Assembly: GCA_013350335.1 (NCBI GenBank)
Contig: CM023536.1
Coordinates: 41,858,314-41,922,313, forward strand
DNA length: 64,000 nt
Origin: Chimonanthus salicifolius
Lineage: Eukaryota; Streptophyta; Magnoliopsida; Laurales; Calycanthaceae
Direction of reading: 5' to 3'
Part shown: positions 57,775 to 64,000 of the stretch, piece after piece
Position numbering within the stretch: the stretch's first letter is position 1
Layout of the letters: each line of letters starts with the position of its first letter
Translations under genes and position numbers: made by a program
Notes under the pieces: model-generated
What the model was told of the DNA's origin: nothing
The model's input: the letters and a program-made list of their open reading frames with translations, nothing else
The model's database searches: none

Positions 57775-59009
57775 ATGATCGATAACACATACGTGATGCC
57801 TTCCTCCAAGCCGGAACCATCTAGAACAAAATCGGTTCCTTTTGTTGTTCAATCTGAAAGTACTTTTAATGAAGGGATCATTTTACTGAATCAAATTATG
57901 ATATTTGGTCACAGCTAATGGAGATGCATATTGCCGAGAGGGAAAAACTCTCCTATATTCGTGGTAAGACGAAACCACCTGCAGAATCTGAAGATGGATA
58001 TGAAAAATGGTATGCCGAGAATCAGAAAGTGAAAAGATGGCTATTAATGTCCATGACTCCAGATATTATGAAGCGTTACTTACACTTACCCATTTCCTAC
58101 AAAATCTGGAGTGCTTTGTCAAAAGCCTTCTATGATGGAAGTGATGAGTTGCAAGTTTTCGCCTTGAACCAAAAGTCCTTCACTGCCATACAAAGTGGAA
58201 AGTCTCTTTCAGAATATTATGGAAATTTATTGGGGTGTTTTTCGAGAATTGGACCATTGCAATAAAGTTATCATGAAGGATCCTGGTGATATTTTTGCAT
58301 ATCAAAAGTCCATTGAACGACTACGGTGAACATATTTCTTGTAAGATTGGATGCAACGTTTGAATAAGTTCGTGGAGAGATTCTACGCAAAGAACCAATT
58401 CCAGATTTGGACGAATGCTACGCAGTTCATTCGACGAGATGTGGTACATCGTGCAACTTTGAAGGGGGAGTCTGAAAGTTCTGAAGCTTCAGCCATAGTG
58501 ACTCGAAACCGACCAACCCAAAACTGGCAGGACGGTCCAAGAAGTAACCATCCAAAGAGCACCAATAGTGTCGACAAGTCTGCATGTAAATGCACCCATT
58601 GCAATCAGACTGGCTTACCAAAGATCGTTGCTTTGAACTTGTGGGATATCCAAAATGGTGGGATCATAGTCGTGTTTCACGAAAAAAGAAGACAGTAACT
58701 ACCGCTATTGTTGAAACAAAGAGAGATGATGATGTTGCTGAAAATACCTCAGCATTAGTAACAGCTACAGATAATGGTGGTAAGTTTTTTATTATTTCTA
58801 CACATGTTTCTAATAGCACATGGATAATTGATTATGCTGCTACAGATCATATGACATTTGATTTTAGACAGGTCACACCTCTTAAGCCGTCCTCACAAAA
58901 TTGTTTCCACTACCAATGGTAACACGAACTCAGTTATTGGAGAAGGATCTTTGACCCTCACTGATACTTGGAATTTAGATTCTGTTTTAGTTGTTCATCT
59001 TTAGAACAT
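57775..59009 (+). pseudogene. Copia gag-protease, frameshifted and interrupted
   Basis: The ATG at 57775 gives MIDNTYVMPSSKPEPS, a frameshift near 57870, then HFTESNYDIWSQLMEMHIAE, KTKPPAESEDGYEKWYAENQ, RYLHLPISYKIWSALSKAF (to 58240). Further shifts lead to the knuckle CTHCNQTG, DRCFELVGYPKWWDH and the protease STWIIDYAATDHMT, where DSGA reads DYAA (Asp kept, Ser-Gly lost). The frame continues in VIGEGSLTLTDTWNLDSVLV and is cut at 59009 by the Athila LTR. GAG-pre-integrase, integrase and RT should lie beyond that Athila, outside the window. Confidence 0.88.
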
Positions 59010-60774
59010 TGATGAGTGCAAAATAAATACATATTTTACTCCTAAATTTATTATTGTTAGTATCTCATTTTATTTAATTTTATCTAATTAGTATAATTTT
59101 GTGTTTTGCAGGTTTAAAAGTGAGGATGACAGAAAAAATGCTTAAATATAAAGCCTGGGCCCATTATGAGTTATTTTGGACCTCAAGCCCAATTATTGAG
59201 CCCATTAAGAAAAGCCCATGAAGAATTCCACATGTGTGAATACTATTTCCATTATCTCAAGAGGAAATTCGAAATTTAGAAGTCAATATAAGAGGATTTT
59301 CGAATTTGGCAAGTGGATTAAGGAAAGAAAAAGAAAATAAGAAAGGGAGAAAAATAAGGAAGGTTTGACACATGTTCGGTATTTTGGTCATGAATTTCTT
59401 CTCCGATATTCGATTAGTTTGATTCTTTTTGCGTTAGAAAGAAGACTTCAAGAGCTATAACTTTGTGTTTTACGACTTTTCTTGATTCGGACGTTAATAA
59501 GGTCAAAACTGAGCTGCAAGATGATACATGTGTAAAAAACGGGATTCTGCACCCACTTTCCTTATACGAATTTAGCTTATTGCCTCCTTTAAGTCATTCC
59601 ATATTTAACACAAATCAAATCCGCCCTCCATGTGTCCCTTGCTTTATTTAAATCTTTGAATCCAATCCATTCATTCCACCTCCTTTCATCTATAAATACT
59701 AGCCCTCTCCCATTGAGAAAACTGAACTTGGGCATTGAAGAAAAGGAGAGGAGAGGAAGGAGAGAAGGAAAAAGTGAAGGAAGGATAAGAAGAGGCTTTG
59801 GAAAATTCGGTTCTACAGGGTTTTTAGGTTGGTATTTTGTTTAATTTTCCTAGCTATTTTTCTTATATTTTATTCTTTTAAATTCTATTGGTTTGTAATT
59901 CAATTTCATGTTTCATAAATAAAATTGAGGTGTGATGAAATATTTAGTCTATGGTTTTCCAATTATTCAATTTATGTATGATGATTATTTGATTTTATTT
60001 TTATTCTTTAATTAAGTTTATGTGTGGATTTATTTTAATTATTTCAAATTAAATGTGATGAAAATTTAGATTGAATAGACTTCCTTCTTCGATCTAAGGC
60101 TCTTATTTTAAGAGTGCGATGAAATATTTTAGATTTGAAGATAAAGTTTAAATTCTATTCATTCTAAGGTTTAATTTGAGATTTTTAATTTAATGAAATC
60201 CATAGATTTAATTGTTGGAATATTTATCGATGAAAAATTTGAATGCATGATTGGTAATTTACGTGAGCTCCGTATTTTAGGCCTTTGTTTTATTTTTAAA
60301 ATATGAAAAATAATGCCTCCTTGATTCTTTGAGCCAGTTCCACTGTAAATATGTACAGATGTAATTTAGATGTCTTTAATTTTTATTTTTGTTTATAAAA
60401 ACTCAAATCTTTGAAATTGATGAAATAGGTTGGAAATAATTTAATTGCATCTTAATTTTGTTTCTAAATTAGATTAAGATTGTTTATATTTTTATATTAA
60501 TTCCACCATTTTAATTAAAATTAGTTAAATTGTTAGATTCTATGTTTAAATCTAGAATGTTTCTAAATTAAGATTAAAATTCATAGATTAGATTAACAAT
60601 TCCACGTTCATGATTTATCTCCATATTTCTCAAAGTTCTTAAAATATATAATTCAATGGTGTATTTTCATGGATATATTTTCCTAAGTTCCGATGGGTTC
60701 AACCTCGCACTTAATCGCTATACTATCTAATGGTTCGTGCGCTTGCGAGTTATAAATTTAAAATTTGCACAACA
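59010..60774 (+). mobile_element. 5' LTR of right-edge Athila, 1.77 kb
   Basis: It starts TGATGAGTGCAAAATAAATA and ends TTTGCACAACA, two bases from a near-canonical primer site. The block GGTTCGTGCGCTTGCGAGT near its end (60732) matches, inverted, the other Athila LTRs. It interrupts the copia protease frame; the five bases before it, AACAT (59005-59009), should recur after its 3' LTR outside the window. Confidence 0.93.
59691..59698 (+). promoter_or_regulatory. TATA box of right-edge Athila LTR
   Basis: TATAAATA in TCATCTATAAATACTAGCCC, a good plant TATA context, followed within 35 bases by a likely transcript start and a purine-rich leader. Confidence 0.7.
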
Positions 60775-60780
60775 AGTTTT

Positions 60781-60795
60781 TGGCGCCGTTGCCGG
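60781..60795 (+). other. Athila primer-binding site
   Basis: TGGCGCCGTTGCCGG, preceded by AGTTTT after the LTR end. It is the characteristic Athila site, in near-canonical form. Confidence 0.92.
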
Positions 60796-61868
60796 AGAAC
60801 TTAAAAAAATAGCCATTGAATTATTTATTTTTAGAAATAATGTTAATTTTAGAAATATCTATTTTTGGCAACTCTTTAAAATTAGAAGTTTCTATTTTTC
60901 TTAGAAATTCTAATTTTAGAAGGTTACCTTATTTAGAAGTTCTAAAAATAATACAAAATCAGGAGATTATCTAAATTTGGAATCACTGCTAAATTTAGAA
61001 AATTTTTATTTTTAGAAACTTTCAAAAATATCTAGTTTCTATTTTTAGCATTTTCTAATCTTGGAATTTTAATCCAATTTAGTCATGTTCTATTTTTAAA
61101 AACGTAGATCTAAATTTGGAATGTTCCAGTTACAGTGTAGGAAAAAAAAATTTGAAAAATCATTTTTTGAACAACTTTGAAGTTACTTGAAAATTTGATT
61201 TGGATTAATTTGGTGGATATTAATTTAGAATTTTTTATGGTCTTAATTTAGTTTAGAATTCTTAATTACGTTACAATCATTTAATTTCCTCCACTAGTTA
61301 TAACATTAGGAAATCTGCATTTAGTTTAGGACTCATGCATATTTTATTTGATTAAATGCTTCACCATGGTTTTGAGTTTTGTTATGTGCAGGTGCTTTGA
61401 AAATTCTTGCGAAAAAAATTGCTAAAAAAATAAAAATTGCACTTGCTAATAAATAAAAACAAAAAGCCAAGGTACGCGCGTTCAATCTCTTTTTTTAATT
61501 TTTAATTTTCATGCATTCATATAGTTTTTATTAGGTTGTCTTGCATTTATTTTGCATATAAAAAAAAAAATTTGCATATTTAATTTGCTCATGCATTTAG
61601 GTTGCTAGTTCATGCATTCAATTAAATTGTTTGCTTATTGTTTTCATATTTGCTTGGATCTTGCATTGGTAATTTAGGCTTGCATTCACAAAATAGAAAA
61701 ATTCAAAAAAAAAAAAGATTAGTAAAAATTGGTTCATGCATTCCCCAATTAAAATCAATCTAGAACCATTGTTTAGGGTTGTTCATGTCCATTAGGATCC
61801 CTGTGTCGGTCTAGGTATAGGTCATATTTTGTGTGCATTTGATTGAGCGTGAATGATCGTGTCTGTGT
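60796..61868 (+). other. Leader of right-edge Athila
   Basis: About 1.07 kb without coding potential. The first 300 bases are packed with TTCTAATTTTAGAA and TTCTATTTTTAGAAA type words. The last 400 contain several GCATTTA/GCATGCATT words and TTTGCATA runs. Confidence 0.75.
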
Positions 61869-64000
61869 ATGAATTATTGGGTTCGTGACTCTAACAATCG
61901 CTTGGTTCGAGTTACGTTTTTCGTCGATTTACCGATCGTTGCGTCCGGAGCTCAGTCCAGCTCAGCCATAGACATAGACAGTCCACCTTCACCACCACCA
62001 TCACCTAACATTGCCGAAGAAAGAGTCGAAGAGAAAACCCTCCAAGACTACTTCTCATCAGTCACGCCCAACACACCATCTGGCATAGTTGTTCCAGCAA
62101 CTAATGTGGCGTTTGAACTGAAACCAGCCCTGTTACATCTTTTACCCGCATTCCATGGACTTGATCGTGAGGACCCTTACCTACATGTTAAGGAATTCTT
62201 AGAAATCTGCGCCACCATCAAACTTCAAGGCATCACTGATGAATCCATTAGACTTCGTTTATTTCCTTTTTCTCTCAAAGAAAAAGTGAAATCTTGGCTA
62301 AATTCTCTACCTGCAAACTCCATCACAACTTGGGATCAGTTGGCCAACAAATTTTTGAATAAATTCTTCCCTATATCAAAAACTAACACCCTCAGGAAAG
62401 AAATTTCAAACTTTTATCAGAAGGAGGGTATACAATTCTGTGAGTCATGGGAAAGATTCAAAGATTCGTTGAGTAAATGCCCCCACCACGGCTATGAAAG
62501 AGGGAGACTCGTACAATTCTTTTATGATGGTTTAACCACATTGAACCGCACAATGGTCGAGTCTATGAAGGGTGGGGAATTTTTACAGCTAACTGCAAAC
62601 AATGGATGGAATTTCTTAGAATCATTGGCAGAAAGTTCTCAGCGATGGGACTTCTCCAAAAGAGAGAATTCAGCACAAACATCGAAGAGAGGAGGTTTGT
62701 ACGAAGTTAACAATGACTTTTACGTTAAGATTGCGATCGCAAACCTAACGAAAAAAGTTGATGTTTTAACTATGTCTCAGGCGATGAACTCATCATTAGG
62801 AATGCATGCTGAGGTTTGCACATTGTGTTCTAATCTAAGACACACTGCCCAAATCTGTCCTTCCATAGGATCAAATGTTGAGTGCTCAACCGATCAGGCC
62901 AATGCACTCAATAATTTTGGAAGACAGCAGGGAACCCCGTTTTCTGCCACATACAATCCTAATTGGCGGAATCATCCAAATTTTTCATGACGTCAGAATC
63001 AACCTCCGGTAGGTCAAGGACCTCCTCAATATCAAGGCCAACCATATCAACCTCCCCAGTACCAACCACCCAACCAACCATACCATCCATCTCAAAATCA
63101 TCCACCCCAGCCAAATCCATCCTATCAACCCGATCCATCTCAAAAACGTAAGCCCTCTCTCGAGGATACGTTGCAGCAGTTCATGTAGTCCACCCAACAG
63201 GCTATGCACAAGCTTGAAACACAACTTGGGCAGTTAGCTACCGCGATAGGAGATAGAGAGAAAGGTAAGTTTCCCAGTCAGCCTATCCCAAATCCCAAGG
63301 GACAAAATGAGGTTTCGTTATCTAATTCAGATGGCGCTAACTCCATTACTATCTTGAGGTCTGGGAGGCAGGTAGATAACAAGGTCGAACTACCTAAAAA
63401 ACAGGAAGACCAGACAGCTGGTCAACCAAAGCATCAAAAGGACCCACCTAGTCCATCTTCTGTCCAAAATACTCCGGAAGAACCTGCTAATATTACTTTT
63501 GTGCCTAAAGCTCCGTACCCTCAGAGGTTTGCCAATCCTAACAAAGGAGTACCCTATAGTGACATATTAGAGGTATTTAAACATATTAGTATCAATATAC
63601 CTCTACTTGAAGCTATAAACCAGGTACCCTCCTATGCCAAATTTTTGAAAGACATCTGTACTGTGAAACGGAAAACCAATGTTCCCAAAAAGGCATTTTT
63701 AGCAGAAAATACGAGTTCACTCATCCAACAGGGGTTTCCAATAAAACACAAGGATCCTGGGTGCCCAACCATCGCTTGCACCATTGGTACATTTGATATT
63801 GATAGGGCCTTGTTAGATCTTGGAGCCTGTGTCAACCTACTGCCATACTCTGTTTATGAGCAGTTAGGGTTGGGTGAGTTGAAACCCACTACTATCACAC
63901 TTCAGTTAGCCGATCGCTCTGTGAAAATCCCGAGAGGTGTGATAGAAGACGTTCTGGTGAAAGTAGACAAATTCTACTTTCCGGTGGATTTTGTAGTGTT
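61869..64000 (+). CDS. Athila gag-protease, one frame with two in-frame stops (3' partial)
   Basis: The first ATG of the frame gives MNYWVRDSNNRLVRVTFF, a start that matches the minus-strand copy. Domains are: acidic N-terminus with EEKTLQDYFSSV; the gag core from about residue 95 (LDREDPYLHVKEFLEICATI, LRLFPFSLKEKVKSWLNSLP, ITTWDQLANKFLNKFFP, SWERFKDSLSKCPHHGYE, FFYDGLTT); a canonical zinc knuckle C-x2-C-x4-H-x4-C at residues 317-330; then Pro/Gln-rich repeats after a TGA (62988-62990), a TAG (63186-63188), HKLETQLGQLATAIGDRE, TILRSGRQVDNK, AINQVPSYAKFLKD and the protease with LLDLGACVNLLPYSVYEQLG (63811 onward), where DLGA is the Athila form of the active site. RT lies beyond the window. 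The stops probably replace Trp (TGG) and Gln (CAG). No frameshift is visible. Confidence 0.92.

Overview
The window looks like a stretch of nuclear intergenic DNA from a flowering plant, built almost wholly from nested transposable elements. I found no convincing host protein gene, tRNA or rRNA. The evidence for a plant is the mix of element types: Athila-type Ty3/gypsy elements with gag, a DLGA-type protease and a TGGCGCCGTTGCC primer site; gypsy LTRs of Tekay/Del type starting TGTAA(C/T)ACCCC; several Ty1/copia lineages with TGGTATCA primer sites, one Sirevirus-like; a hAT element with a transposase tail; and MITEs. The species cannot be told from this.

Layout. 1-6327 (+): 3' end of a gypsy element with a 4.2-kb LTR and an edge ORF of three zinc knuckles. 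7840-10632 (-): 5' part of a Sirevirus-like copia (LTR, primer site, gag), inserted in the RNase H region of an Athila element (-) that runs 10633-21363. That Athila's 5' LTR (15854-21363) is split at its TATA box by a 3.5-kb solo gypsy LTR (16946-20474) with perfect target duplications. 21497-26237 (-): decayed copia lacking its 3' LTR, with an inverted protease fragment beside its primer site. 26238-28879 (+): truncated gypsy LTR with two satellite arrays, then a gypsy gag scrap. 31312-36825 (-): complete copia with 125-bp LTRs and ATGCA target duplications. 37437-42600: gypsy LTR-like host sequence interrupted by two solo LTRs (37534-38898 and 39235-41429). 42601-48191: AT-rich, with MITEs. 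48192-52430 (+): gypsy LTR relative of the 37.4-42.6 kb unit, interrupted by a hAT element (49357-50600). 52431-54812 (-): truncated gypsy LTR. 56543-59009 (+): 5' part of a copia, interrupted by an Athila (59010 to the right edge) whose gag-protease frame is nearly intact.

All element coding regions are broken by stops or frameshifts. The best preserved is the right-edge Athila, whose only visible defects are two in-frame stops. Where copies can be compared, changes are mostly transitions, as expected for methylated, silenced DNA.

The most unusual signal is that at least four unrelated LTR families here carry short perfect or near-perfect palindromes with about 10-bp arms. Two families have them as long dispersed series: about ten GGTTCGGCC/GGCCGAACC hairpins in the LTR at 2098-6327 and about a dozen ACACATCGA/TCGATGTGT hairpins in the solo LTR at 16946-20474. 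Their repeated appearance in LTRs of different origin suggests a shared function or a shared mechanism of origin.
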